Shown here in pieces: positions 20,763 through 29,686 of a DNA stretch of 64,000 nucleotides. Origin of the DNA: Bradyrhizobium zhengyangense (GTDB taxonomy: Bacteria > Pseudomonadota > Alphaproteobacteria > Rhizobiales > Xanthobacteraceae); assembly GCF_022012435.1 (NCBI RefSeq), contig NZ_JAKLUA010000001.1:992001-1056000 (forward strand), given 5' to 3'. The notes below the pieces were generated by a model that worked only from the letters and a program-made list of their open reading frames with translations, had not been told where the DNA came from and ran no database searches. Each line of letters begins with the position of its first letter. Position 1 is the first letter of the stretch. The translations under genes were made by a program, and so were the position numbers.

Positions 20763-21407
20763 CTACACTTGCTCGATGACGATGCTGTTGATCTCGTTCG
20801 CGACGTCGTCGAAGCGATCGGCCACCTTTTCAAGGTGATCGTAGATCTCGACGCCGACGATGAAGTCCATCGCGCTGCCGTTGCGGTGCTTGAGGAACAG
20901 CTCCTTCAGGCCGATGTCGTGGAGATCGTCGACGCGGCCCTCGAGCTTGGTCAGCTCCTCCGTGATCGCGGTCAGCATCGCCACGTTCTTGCCGATCTCC
21001 TGCATCAGCGGCAGCGCACGGCCGACCAGATTGGCGCACTCGATCAGCAGCGCACCGATCTCGCGCATCGGCGGCTCGAAGGTGCGAACCTCGAACAGCA
21101 TCACGGCCTTGGCCGTCTGTTGCATCTGGTCGATGGCATCGTCCAGCGAGGTGATGAGGTTCTTGATGTCGCCCCGGTCGAACGGCGTGATGAACGTGCG
21201 GCGCACCGCTGTCAGCACCTCGCGGGTGATGTTGTCGGCGTCGTTCTCGAACTGGCTGACGCGCTGGCAATAGACCGGCGTCTCCTCGCCGCCGTTCAGC
21301 ACGCCCTGGAGCGCGATTGCGCCCTGGATCACGGTCTGGGCATGGCGGTCGAACAGGTCGAAAAACCGTTCTTCCTTGGGCAGGAAAGCGCGAAACCAAC
21401 GCATCAT
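20763..21407 (-). CDS. DUF47 family PhoU-like Pit accessory protein
   Basis: This 214-residue all-helical protein starts MMRWFRAFLPKEERFFDLFDRHAQTV, typical of DUF47/PhoU-like proteins. These are encoded next to Pit transporters and are thought to regulate phosphate uptake. The charge pattern shows long amphipathic helices and no membrane segment. It is first of the pair DUF47-Pit on the minus strand. SD-like bases lie upstream of the start (TATCCCC on the plus strand). Confidence 0.9.
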   Translation of the reverse strand: MMRWFRAFLPKEERFFDLFDRHAQTVIQGAIALQGVLNGGEETPVYCQRVSQFENDADNITREVLTAVRRTFITPFDRGDIKNLITSLDDAIDQMQQTAKAVMLFEVRTFEPPMREIGALLIECANLVGRALPLMQEIGKNVAMLTAITEELTKLEGRVDDLHDIGLKELFLKHRNGSAMDFIVGVEIYDHLEKVADRFDDVANEINSIVIEQV

Positions 21408-21563
21408 GGGGATAGTCTACCTGATGGAAATGGGCAGGCCCGAACGAGCCGTCACAAAACCGTCATAGACCATTTTCGCGTCGCGCGCGTGTCATCTGGC
21501 GCTTGCGGAGCCGGATCATCCACCGGATTCGCGCGCCAACGAAACTTGTGTTACATCAATGAG

Positions 21564-22532
21564 TTACAGCGATCGTCGGAAGTAATGCGCGATTTCACCG
21601 ATGACGCCGCGGCGGAAGGTGAGCACGCAGATCACGAAGATCGAGCCCTGGATCACCGTCACCCACTGGCCGAAGCCGGCCAGATATTGCTGCATGGCGA
21701 TGATCACGAAGGCGCCGACCACGGGACCAAAGATGGTGCCGAGACCGCCGACCAGCGTCATCAGCACGACTTCGCCAGACATCGACCAGTGCACGTCAGT
21801 GAGCGAGGCGTTCTGCGCCACGAACACTTTCAGTGCGCCGGCGAAACCTGCCAGCGTCCCCGACAGGACGAACGCCAGGAACTTGTACTGGTCGGTCCGG
21901 TAGCCCAGCGAGATCGCACGCGGCTCGTTCTCGCGGATCGACTTCAGGACCTCGCCGAAGGGCGAGTTGATGATGCGGTAGATCAGCAGGAAGCCGGCGA
22001 GGAAGCCGACGAGCACGACATAATAGAGCACGGTCGGCTTGGACAAATCGAGCACGCCGAACATGTGCCCCTGCGGAATGCCCTGGATGCCGTCCTCGCC
22101 ATGGGTGAAAGGCGCCTGCAGGTAGATGAAATACAGGAGCTGCGACAGCGCCAGCGTGATCATCGAGAAATAGATGCCCTGGCGGCGGATCGAGATATAG
22201 CCCGTGATGATCGACAGCACGAACGCTGCGGCGATGCCGACGAGGACGCCGAGCTCCGGGGGCAGCGCCCACACCTTCAGCGCATGCGCACTGCAATAGC
22301 CTGCCGTGCCCATGAACATCGCATGGCCGAACGACAGCAAGCCGCCATAGCCGATCAGAAGGTTGAAGGCGCAGGCAAGCAGCGCGAAGCACAGCGCCTG
22401 CATCACGAAGAAGGGGTAGATGCCGCTGAATGGCACGGCCGCGAGCAGCACCGCCATCACCACGAACAAGATCATCTCGTCACGCATCGCGCGCGGGGTG
22501 ACCGGCAGCGTATCGTCCGTCAAGGCTGTCAT
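21564..22532 (-). CDS. livM: Branched-chain amino-acid type ABC permease LivM
   Basis: This 322-residue protein has about nine membrane helices and the permease signature (SIRENEPRAISLGYRTDQYKFLAFVLSGTLAGFAGAL, roughly residues 215-250) that contacts the ATPase. It is last of the livGFKHM operon and starts one base after the livH stop. With LivH it forms the transmembrane pore. The exact substrate is set by the binding protein. Confidence 0.95.
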   Translation of the reverse strand: MTALTDDTLPVTPRAMRDEMILFVVMAVLLAAVPFSGIYPFFVMQALCFALLACAFNLLIGYGGLLSFGHAMFMGTAGYCSAHALKVWALPPELGVLVGIAAAFVLSIITGYISIRRQGIYFSMITLALSQLLYFIYLQAPFTHGEDGIQGIPQGHMFGVLDLSKPTVLYYVVLVGFLAGFLLIYRIINSPFGEVLKSIRENEPRAISLGYRTDQYKFLAFVLSGTLAGFAGALKVFVAQNASLTDVHWSMSGEVVLMTLVGGLGTIFGPVVGAFVIIAMQQYLAGFGQWVTVIQGSIFVICVLTFRRGVIGEIAHYFRRSL

Positions 22533-22533
22533 A

Positions 22534-23397
22534 TCAGGCTGCCCTTCCCGTCAATCCCGTTGGCTTCACCAGGAGCACAAGCACCATCAGCACGAACACG
22601 ACGGTGTTGGAGGCCTCGGGGTAGAAATATTTGGTCAGGCCCTCGATCACACCGAGCGCAAAGCCGGTGATGATGGAGCCCATGATCGATCCCATGCCGC
22701 CGATCACCACCACCGCGAACACCACGATGATGAGGTCGGCGCCCATCAGCGGCCGCACCTGGTTGATCGGCGCCGACAGCACGCCCGCGAGCGCGGCAAG
22801 ACCGACGCCGAGGCCGTAGGTGAGCGTGATCATGCGCGGCACGTTGATGCCGAAGGCGCGCACCAGCGTCGGATTTTCAGTGGCGGCGCGCAGGTAGGCG
22901 CCAAGCCGCGTCTTCTCGATCAGGAACCAGGTGGCCAGACACACCACCAGCGAGAAGATGACGACCCAGCCGCGATAGATCGGCAGGAACATGAAGCCCA
23001 GATTCACGCCGCCCTTGAGCTGGTCCGGAATGGAATAAGGCAAGCCGGACGAGCCGAAATAGTTCTGGAACACGCCCTGCACGATCAGCGCGATGCCGAA
23101 GGTGAGCAGCAGGCCGTAGAGGTGATCGAGCCCGGTCAACCATTGCAGCATGGTCCGTTCCAGGATCATGCCGAAGATGCCGACGATGACAGGCGCCAGC
23201 AGCAGCGCCCACCAGTAACTGATGCCGCCGATGTTCAGGAGGAAATAGGCGACGAAGGCGCCCATCATGTAGAGCGCGCCATGGGCGAAATTGATGATGT
23301 TGAGCATGCCGAAGATCACGGCGAGCCCGAGACTGAGCAGCGCGTAGAACGAGCCGTTGATCAGTCCCACCAGTAGCTGTGCGTAGAGAGCCTGCAT
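22534..23397 (-). CDS. livH: Branched-chain amino-acid type ABC permease LivH
   Basis: This 287-residue membrane protein starts MQALYAQLLVGLINGSFYALLSLGLAVIFGMLNIINFAHG, diagnostic of LivH permeases. The EAA-like loop (ATENPTLVRAFGINVPRMITLTYGLGVGLAALAGVL) couples it to LivF/LivG. It lies 73 bp after livK and directly before livM. The gap to livK may hold a processing or attenuation site, but I see no clear hairpin. Confidence 0.95.
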   Translation of the reverse strand: MQALYAQLLVGLINGSFYALLSLGLAVIFGMLNIINFAHGALYMMGAFVAYFLLNIGGISYWWALLLAPVIVGIFGMILERTMLQWLTGLDHLYGLLLTFGIALIVQGVFQNYFGSSGLPYSIPDQLKGGVNLGFMFLPIYRGWVVIFSLVVCLATWFLIEKTRLGAYLRAATENPTLVRAFGINVPRMITLTYGLGVGLAALAGVLSAPINQVRPLMGADLIIVVFAVVVIGGMGSIMGSIITGFALGVIEGLTKYFYPEASNTVVFVLMVLVLLVKPTGLTGRAA

Positions 23398-23470
23398 CGA
23401 TCCAGCACCCAGTCCCTTCGGCGTTTCCCAAAGTAGCGCCCGTCGGCACGCAGCCGGCGGGCTGTTGGTC

Positions 23471-24691
23471 TTATTTCTTGAGCAGCGCGCACTTGCTCTC
23501 GGAGAGCGGCGTGAACGCCTGATCGCCCGGCACGGTGCCGACGAGCTTGTAGAAGTCCCACGGTCCCTTGGACTCGGAGGGCTTCTTCACCTCGAACAGA
23601 TAGGCGTTGTGGATGGTGCGGCCGTTCGGCTGGATCTCGCCCTTGCCGAACAGATCGTCTTCGGTCGGCATCGACTTCATCTTGTCGACGACCTTGACGC
23701 CGTCATGCGGATTGCCGCCGAGCGCTTCCAGCGCCTTCAGATAGTGGCGCACGCCTGCATAGACACCCGCCTGCACCATGGTCGGCATCGCGCCGTTCTT
23801 CATCTTCTCCGAGAACCGCTTGGAGAAGGCCCGGGTCTGGTCGTTCATGTCCCAGTAGAACGTCTCGGTGAAGTTGAGGCCCTGCGCGGTCTCCAATCCG
23901 ATCGCCTTGACGTCGGTGAGGAACAGCAGCAGCGCGGCGAGCTTCTGGCCCCCCTTGCCGATACCGAACTCGGCAGCCTGCTTGATCGTGTTGGTGGTGT
24001 CACCACCGGCATTGGCAAGGCCGATGATCTTGGCTTTGGAGGCCTGCGCCTGGAGCAGGAACGAGGAGAAGTCCGGCGTGTTGAGCGGATGCTTGACCCC
24101 GCCGACCACCTTGCCGCCATTGGCGGTGACGACCGCAGTGGTATCGCGCTCCAGCGCCGCACCGAAGGCGTAGTCTGCTGTCAGGAAGAACCAGGTGTCG
24201 CCGCCGGCCTTCACCAGCGCCTGACCCGTGGTGTGAGCCAGCATGTAGGTGTCGTAGGTCCAGTGCACGGTGTTCGGCGAGCACTGCGCGTTGGTGAGGT
24301 CCGAGGTCGCCGCACCGGAATTGATGTAGACGCCGTTCTTTTCCTTGACGACATTGTTGACCGCGAGTGCCACGCCGGAGTTCGGCACGTCCACGATGAT
24401 GTCGACCTTGTCGACGTCGAACCATTGCCGCGCGATCGCGGTGCCGATGTCAGGCTTGTTCTGGTGGTCACCCGAGATGATGTCGATCTTCCAACCCTTC
24501 GCGGCGAGGCCCGAATCTTCAACCGCCATCTGCGCCGCAAGCGTCGAGCCGGGCCCACCGAGGTCGGCATAGAGACCGGACTGATCGGACAATGCGCCGA
24601 TCTTGACGGCTTTGTCCTGTGCGAAGGCGGCGCCAGCTGTGGTCACGGCCAATGCCGTGCCGAGCAACAACGATGCAATCGACTTTGTCAT
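23471..24691 (-). CDS. livK: Branched-chain amino-acid type ABC substrate-binding protein
   Basis: This 406-residue protein starts at ATG 24691, which opens a signal peptide (MTKSIASLLLGTALAVTTAGAAFA-QDK). The mature Peripla_BP_6 fold is strongly similar to the orphan binding protein at 9001-10227. The open frame upstream of this ATG overlaps livF and is not used. Placement between livF and livH makes it the cognate receptor of this transporter. The ligand is not fixed by sequence; amino acids, amides or urea-like compounds are all possible in this family. Confidence 0.94.
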   Translation of the reverse strand: MTKSIASLLLGTALAVTTAGAAFAQDKAVKIGALSDQSGLYADLGGPGSTLAAQMAVEDSGLAAKGWKIDIISGDHQNKPDIGTAIARQWFDVDKVDIIVDVPNSGVALAVNNVVKEKNGVYINSGAATSDLTNAQCSPNTVHWTYDTYMLAHTTGQALVKAGGDTWFFLTADYAFGAALERDTTAVVTANGGKVVGGVKHPLNTPDFSSFLLQAQASKAKIIGLANAGGDTTNTIKQAAEFGIGKGGQKLAALLLFLTDVKAIGLETAQGLNFTETFYWDMNDQTRAFSKRFSEKMKNGAMPTMVQAGVYAGVRHYLKALEALGGNPHDGVKVVDKMKSMPTEDDLFGKGEIQPNGRTIHNAYLFEVKKPSESKGPWDFYKLVGTVPGDQAFTPLSESKCALLKK

Positions 24692-24734
24692 GCTACTTCC
24701 CTCGTAAATCCTCTCGTGTCGACCGTTGGCCGTA

Positions 24735-25481
24735 CTAGACGCCGAGATAGGTGTGGAGCTTGTCCATGTTGGCGGCAAGCTCCGCATTGGAAAATCCGTC
24801 AATGATCTTGCCGTGCTCGACCACGTAATAGCGATCGGCGACGGTGGAGGCGAAGCGGAAGTTCTGCTCGACCAGAAGGATCGTGAAGCCCTCCTTCTTG
24901 AGCCGCGCAATGGTGTGACCGATCTGCTGGATGATGACGGGTGCCAGACCTTCGGTCGGCTCGTCCAGCATCAGAAAGCTTGCGCCGGTGCGCAGGATGC
25001 GCGCGATCGCGAGCATCTGCTGCTCGCCGCCGGACAGCTTGGTGCCCTGGCTGCTCAGCCGTTCCTTCAGGTTCGGAAACAGGTCGAAGATCTGCTCGAG
25101 CGGCAATCCGCCTGCGCGCACCACCGGTGGCAGCAGCAGGTTCTCCTTCACGTCGAGGCTGGAGAAAATTCCCCGCTCCTCCGGACAGAACGCGATACCC
25201 ATGCGCGCGATCTTGTCGGAGGTCGTGCGGATGATCTCCTGGTTGTTGAACTTGACCGAACCGGTACGCTTGCCGATGATTCCCATGATCGACTTCAACG
25301 TGGTCGTCTTGCCGGCGCCGTTGCGCCCCAACAGCGTAACGACCTCGCCCGCATTCACGTCGAAATTGATCCCGTGCAGGATGTGGGACTCGCCGTACCA
25401 GGCCTCCAAGTTGCGAACCTGGAGGATATTGCCGCCGGATGCAGCCGTCACCGGGGCCTCAGCCATTGCAGTCTCAGGCAT
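24735..25481 (-). CDS. livF: ABC transporter ATP-binding protein LivF
   Basis: This 248-residue ATPase has Walker A GRNGAGKTT, signature LSGGEQQMLAIARIL and Walker B FLMLDEPTEGLAP, all intact. The start at 25481 overlaps livG by eight bases. It energises uptake together with LivG. Operon order on the minus strand is livG-livF-livK-livH-livM. Confidence 0.95.
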   Translation of the reverse strand: MPETAMAEAPVTAASGGNILQVRNLEAWYGESHILHGINFDVNAGEVVTLLGRNGAGKTTTLKSIMGIIGKRTGSVKFNNQEIIRTTSDKIARMGIAFCPEERGIFSSLDVKENLLLPPVVRAGGLPLEQIFDLFPNLKERLSSQGTKLSGGEQQMLAIARILRTGASFLMLDEPTEGLAPVIIQQIGHTIARLKKEGFTILLVEQNFRFASTVADRYYVVEHGKIIDGFSNAELAANMDKLHTYLGV

Positions 25482-26229
25482 GACCGGCTCCCAGATAAGC
25501 TTCCTTGACGCGCTCGTCCTTGGTGAGCTCGGAATAATGCCCCTGCGCGAGCACCTGCCCGCGCGTCAGCACGGTGATGATGTCGGAGAGATTGGCGACG
25601 ACGCTCAAATTATGCTCGACCATCAGGATGGTGTATTTCGCCGAGATCCGCTTGATCAGCGCCGCGATCTTGTCGATGTCCTCGTGACCCATGCCGGCCA
25701 TCGGTTCGTCCAGAAGCATCATTTCCGGATCGAGCGCGAGCGTGGTTGCGATCTCGAGCGCGCGCTTGCGCCCATAGGCCATCTCGACCGCTGGCGTGTT
25801 GGCGAACTCGCTGAGACCCACATCGTTCAATAGCTCGCGCGCCCGGTCGTTGAACTGATTCAGCACCGACTTGGAGCGCCAGAAATCAAAGGAGCTGCCG
25901 TGCTGGCGCTGGAGCGCGACACGAACATTCTCCAGCGCTGTCATATGCGGAAATACCGCCGAGATCTGGAACGAACGCACCAGCCCCAGGCGTGCCACGT
26001 CTGCGGGCGCCATCGCGGTGATGTCCTGTCCCTTGTACAGGATTTTTCCGGCAGACGGTTTGAGGAACTTGGTCAGAAGATTGAAGCACGTCGTCTTGCC
26101 GGCACCGTTCGGGCCGATCAACGCGTGGATACTCCCACGGCGAACCTTGAGCGCAACGTCGCGGACGGCGAAGAAGCCCGCGAACTCCTTGGTCAAGCCT
26201 TCCGTTTCGAGAATGAACTCATCGGCCAA
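25474..26229 (-). CDS. livG: ABC transporter ATP-binding protein LivG
   Basis: The protein has Walker A GPNGAGKTT, a short LivG-type helical insert, the degenerate signature region (VEMAYGRKRALEIA) and Walker B MLLDEPMAGMGHED. There is no ATG. I chose TTG 26229, preceded by GGGGG nine bases upstream, giving 251 residues. A TTG at 26253 would add eight residues. It is first of the liv operon and divergent from the gene at 26.5-27.2 kb; the 250-bp gap should hold both promoters. Confidence 0.92.
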   Translation of the reverse strand: MADEFILETEGLTKEFAGFFAVRDVALKVRRGSIHALIGPNGAGKTTCFNLLTKFLKPSAGKILYKGQDITAMAPADVARLGLVRSFQISAVFPHMTALENVRVALQRQHGSSFDFWRSKSVLNQFNDRARELLNDVGLSEFANTPAVEMAYGRKRALEIATTLALDPEMMLLDEPMAGMGHEDIDKIAALIKRISAKYTILMVEHNLSVVANLSDIITVLTRGQVLAQGHYSELTKDERVKEAYLGAGHA

Positions 26230-26487
26230 ACAGATTTCCCCCTGCCCGCGCAATACGCGTAGCTATCCTTGTTAATTCGGCTTTCCGGAGGCCTTGGAGC
26301 CTGTTCCGGAACACCGCCTCCGGGCGCGGAATATGCCGGAGGTGACGGGGGTTAGGCAAGGCGGAAAGCTGAGCAGGTCAGGCCTTTGGCGGGGAGCCTC
26401 ATGCTCCCTTAGTCGGAGGCCTCGTGATGTCGCCTGCCGGCTTCCCGGCTCACAAGACACCGGTCATCAAGTCGTCGTTAACGGTCT

Positions 26488-27216
26488 TTGCTTCCGTGCG
26501 CCAGCCTTCATCAAAAATTTTCCCGCGAGCGAGATTATCAGCGGGTTTCACTCGCCGGGACTATTGTTTTGGATTTTGCCAGCGCTGCTCCTTCCGTCGT
26601 CAAATCGATCAAGCAACGTGACCTGCTGAACACGTGGCTGCGACTTTACGCGCGTCATCAGGTTGCACCTGCGATCTGGGAATATCAGCCCGCGCGGCTC
26701 GAGGAAGAACTGTCCGATCTCATCTACTACACAGTGGACAATTCGACGCCGACGCCGCGCCTGACCATCCAGAGCGAAGGCACGCGGATCTCCCGCGCCT
26801 ACGGCCATACCGGCAAGGGAATCCTGCTGGAGGACTATGTCGGGCCGCGAATGGCGCCTTTCGTGATGCCGATCTATCACGAATGCATCGCGCGTGGACT
26901 TCCGGTCTATAGCGTCGCCGATGTCGACGACATCTACGGCCGTGTCGTCGCTTATGAACGGCTGTTGCTGCCTTTCCTGACCGACGACAAGGTCAGCCAC
27001 ATCATCGCGTCGGTGAAGACCTTCTGCGAGGACGGCGGCTTCGAGATCAAGGATCTGCTGCGCGGAAATGACGCGCCGCCGCGGCCGAAACTGCGCACGG
27101 TGATCGACCGCGATCTGCTTCACCGCGCCCCCGGCCGCATCGCGGCCGCCGACGTCGTGGAATTCGCCGATCAGTCCGGTCCCGCCGTCAGCGCCGAGAT
27201 CATCGAGCTGAATTAG
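26488..27216 (+). CDS. PAS_5-like domain protein (putative)
   Basis: The frame runs up to 242 residues. Residues from about 45 (LLNTWLRLYARHQVAPAIWEYQPARLEEELSDLIYY) to about 190 have the pattern of the alphaproteobacterial PAS_5 family: an N-terminal helix, a central fragment with AYGHTGKGILLEDYV, then a segment on previous behaviour (PVYSVADVDDIYGRVVAYERLLLPF). No output domain is visible. The start is uncertain: TTG 26488 gives the longest form, and TTG 26569 is an alternative. Its end overlaps the convergent ArsC-like gene by four bases. Confidence 0.55.
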   Translation: MLPCASLHQKFSRERDYQRVSLAGTIVLDFASAAPSVVKSIKQRDLLNTWLRLYARHQVAPAIWEYQPARLEEELSDLIYYTVDNSTPTPRLTIQSEGTRISRAYGHTGKGILLEDYVGPRMAPFVMPIYHECIARGLPVYSVADVDDIYGRVVAYERLLLPFLTDDKVSHIIASVKTFCEDGGFEIKDLLRGNDAPPRPKLRTVIDRDLLHRAPGRIAAADVVEFADQSGPAVSAEIIELN

Positions 27217-27578
27217 CTCTTGCTTGCCTTTGCGCCGACTTCCTTGTCGTAGATATCAGGCTTGAACCCGACCAGGAGCTTGCCGCCGATCTCAAGCACC
27301 GGCCGCTTGATCATCGATGGTTGCGCTAGCATCAGCGCCAGCGCCTTCTTTTCCGTCAGGCCCTCCTTGTCGGCGTCGGGTAACTTCTTGAAGGTCGTAC
27401 CGGCACGATTGAGCAGCGTTTCCCAGCCGAGCTTGTCGCTCCATTGCTTGAGCTTGTCCTTTTCGACGCCGGCCGCCTTATAATCGTGGAACTCGTAAGC
27501 GACGCCATGAGTGTCGAGCCAAGTGCGCGCCTTCTTCATGGTGTCGCAGTTCTTGATACCGTAGATGATGTTGGGCAA
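27213..27578 (-). CDS. ArsC/Spx-family reductase-like protein (YffB type)
   Basis: This 121-residue thioredoxin-fold protein starts MPNIIYGIKNCDTMKKARTWL. It has one N-terminal cysteine (C11) in NCDTMKKA, and the family motif RPVLEIGGKLLVGF near residues 92-105. YffB-type proteins are related to arsenate reductase and Spx but their substrate is unclear; glutathione-dependent thiol chemistry is likely. No arsenic gene is near. Confidence 0.88.
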   Translation of the reverse strand: MPNIIYGIKNCDTMKKARTWLDTHGVAYEFHDYKAAGVEKDKLKQWSDKLGWETLLNRAGTTFKKLPDADKEGLTEKKALALMLAQPSMIKRPVLEIGGKLLVGFKPDIYDKEVGAKASKS

Positions 27579-27706
27579 GACGGTCCTCGCGCATGCGTCG
27601 TGAGTGATCTCTAGGGCGTTTCACGTCCCGTGGCGTTGTACGCAACTCCTGATCACGCGACAATATTGCGAACGACGCCTTCGACCTCTTCCGAACGGAC
27701 ATACCA

Positions 27707-28078
27707 ATGCACGTCACCCACGATCCCGCCGCATCCGCCTCGCCGACCATCGACTTCAATACGTTCCTCGCAGTCGATATCCGCGTCGGCACCATCGTCG
27801 ACGCAAAGCCGTTTCCTGAAGCGCGCAAGCCGGCCTGGCGGCTGTGGATCGACTTCGGCCCGGCCATCGGCGTGCGCAAGAGCTCGGCACAGATCACCGA
27901 AAACCATCCGCTCGAGACACTGGTCGGACAGCAGGTCGCCGCCGTCGTCAATTTCCCGCCGCGCCAGATCGGACCTGTCGTCTCGGAGGTGCTGACGCTC
28001 GGCTTCCCCGATGCCGACGGCAAGGTCGTGCTGATGCAGCCGAGCAAGCCGGTGCCGAACGGCGGACGGCTGTTCTAG
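27707..28078 (+). CDS. csaA: CsaA-like tRNA-binding/chaperone protein
   Basis: This 123-residue protein carries the EMAP/Trbp OB fold: FLAVDIRVGTIVDAKPFPEARKPAWRLWIDFG, KSSAQIT and VVNFPPRQIGPVVSEVLTLGF are hallmarks of CsaA. CsaA acts as an export-related chaperone in Bacillus, and the fold binds tRNA elbows in related proteins. It is divergent from the ArsC-like gene. The extra 16 N-terminal residues before the domain are polar. Confidence 0.92.
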   Translation: MHVTHDPAASASPTIDFNTFLAVDIRVGTIVDAKPFPEARKPAWRLWIDFGPAIGVRKSSAQITENHPLETLVGQQVAAVVNFPPRQIGPVVSEVLTLGFPDADGKVVLMQPSKPVPNGGRLF

Positions 28079-28168
28079 GCGGCAGCGCCTTCGCAGCCAC
28101 CCATACTTCATCCTCCCTTCCAAGGCCCAGCCGTCCAGGCTTGACCAAGGTCCTTTCCGCGAATATTA

Positions 28169-28253
28169 ATGACTGACTGATCGTTTTTTATATGGATCGG
28201 CTATAGCTGAGCTGGTCTTGGCATTTTTCTAAAACGATCGATCTGTCAGTTAT
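28169..28253. promoter_or_regulatory. Pair of inverted operator-like sites before tetR
   Basis: ATGACTGACTGATCGTTTT (28169-28187) is matched in opposite orientation by AAAACGATCGATCTGTCAGT (28231-28250). Each half resembles TetR-family half-sites (ACTGAC...GATCG). The pair brackets the likely promoter of the tetR-TSUP operon, suggesting autorepression. Confidence 0.6.
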
Positions 28254-28268
28254 TTATGGACCGGATGG

Positions 28269-28901
28269 ATGCCCAAGATCAGCGACAAGAAGCGGGAAGA
28301 CCGGCGTCAGCAGATCCTCGAAGCGGCGCTGGCCTGCTTCTCCGAAGACGGATTTCACCAGACCGGCATGGCCGCCATCGTCAAGCGGTCGGGCCTGAGC
28401 CACGGCGCGGTCTATCTCTACTTCCAGAGCAAGGACGATCTGATCGAGGCGCTCGCCGACGATCGGCATCGCCGCGAGGCTATCCTCAACTCGGTCGCAC
28501 AAGGCTCCGGCGATCCGATCGAGGGACTGCACGCGCTGGCGCGCGTCTATGCGCAGTGGCTGACCGACCCGATGGGCGAAGCACGGCGCCGTGTCGGCAT
28601 CCACGGCTGGGCCGAGGCGCTGCGCAACCGCCGCGTTCGTATCAGCGTCGTCGAGGGCATCGACATGCCGCGCGCGCTGATCGTGGCGCTGGTCGAGCGC
28701 GGGCAACACGACGGCCTGATCAGGCGCGACATCGGCGCCGATGCGATCGCGCGCATGCTGATCGCGATTTTCCAGGGCTTTGTGCTGCAAAAATGCTGGG
28801 GCGAAGATTTTGACGTCGCAGCCTGCATGGCGACGGTCACCACCGTGATTGACGGCTTTCGCCCGACCACGGCCGATATGAAGCGGCGAACCAGGACGTA
28901 A
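28269..28901 (+). CDS. TetR/AcrR family transcriptional regulator
   Basis: The N-terminal helix-turn-helix is clear (RRQQILEAALACFSEDGFHQTGMAAIVKRSGLSHGAVYLYFQSKDDLIEAL). The 210-residue length fits the family. The ligand domain is unassigned. The start is ATG 28269, placed right after an inverted operator pair. Its stop is three bases before the TSUP permease start, so it most likely controls itself and that permease. Confidence 0.93.
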   Translation: MPKISDKKREDRRQQILEAALACFSEDGFHQTGMAAIVKRSGLSHGAVYLYFQSKDDLIEALADDRHRREAILNSVAQGSGDPIEGLHALARVYAQWLTDPMGEARRRVGIHGWAEALRNRRVRISVVEGIDMPRALIVALVERGQHDGLIRRDIGADAIARMLIAIFQGFVLQKCWGEDFDVAACMATVTTVIDGFRPTTADMKRRTRT

Positions 28902-28904
28902 GCG

Positions 28905-29684
28905 ATGTCCTGGATTCACGAGCTTCTCGCCGGCGGCGGTGTCGGCCTCGTCGCGGGGCTGGCATCGGGCTTCAGCGGCACCAGTCCGGGTGGCGGCCTC
29001 GTCATCTTCAGCGTGCTGCTGCTCGGCGCCGAACAGCACGTCGCTCAGGGCACGTCGCTGATCACGCAGATACCGCCGACGGGCCTCGCGGGCGCGCGCC
29101 GTTACTGGCAGAGCGGCAATCGCAGCCCGTTGCCATGGATCGTCTGGATCGGCATCGGATTTCTGATCGGCGGTATGGGCGGCGGCTATGCCGCAGCCGC
29201 CGTCTCCGACGCGGTGCTGCAATGGACCTATGTCGCCTATCTCGTCGCGCTGATCGCGCTGCTGATCCTGCGGAGCGACCGCAAGGACGGGGACGGCGCC
29301 GGTGATCGCGACAAGTTGCCCTGGCCTCCCCTGCTCCTCATCGGTGGGCTTGCCGGCTTCTCCTCCGGTTTCATGGGCATCGGTGGCGGCCTCGCGATCA
29401 CAGTCGGCCTCGCCGCGGGCTTGCGCGTGCCACAGCATCAGGCGCAACTCGTCAGCCTGATCTTCTCGGTGATCCCGACCAACATTCCGGCAGCGTGGAT
29501 CTATTGGAGCAAGGGGCTGATGGTCGGCTGGCCCGCCATCATCGGAATTGTTGCCGGCCTCTGGGTCGGGACCGATCTCGGCGCCCGCGCGGCCAACGGC
29601 GTCAACAAGACGGTGCTGCGCCGGAGCATGATCGCCCTCGTCGCTCTGATGGCGCTCTACATGACCTACAAGGCGCTGAGCTAG
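28905..29684 (+). CDS. TauE/SafE (TSUP) family permease
   Basis: This 259-residue membrane protein has two repeats of the TSUP motif: GLASGFSGTSPGGGLVIFSVLLLG near residue 20 and GLAGFSSGFMGIGGGLAITVGL near residue 150, with about eight helices. It is coupled to a TetR regulator, so expression probably responds to a small effector, perhaps the transported sulfite, sulfonate or organic anion. The end runs to within two bases of the convergent GST gene. Confidence 0.92.
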   Translation: MSWIHELLAGGGVGLVAGLASGFSGTSPGGGLVIFSVLLLGAEQHVAQGTSLITQIPPTGLAGARRYWQSGNRSPLPWIVWIGIGFLIGGMGGGYAAAAVSDAVLQWTYVAYLVALIALLILRSDRKDGDGAGDRDKLPWPPLLLIGGLAGFSSGFMGIGGGLAITVGLAAGLRVPQHQAQLVSLIFSVIPTNIPAAWIYWSKGLMVGWPAIIGIVAGLWVGTDLGARAANGVNKTVLRRSMIALVALMALYMTYKALS

Positions 29685-29686
29685 AT

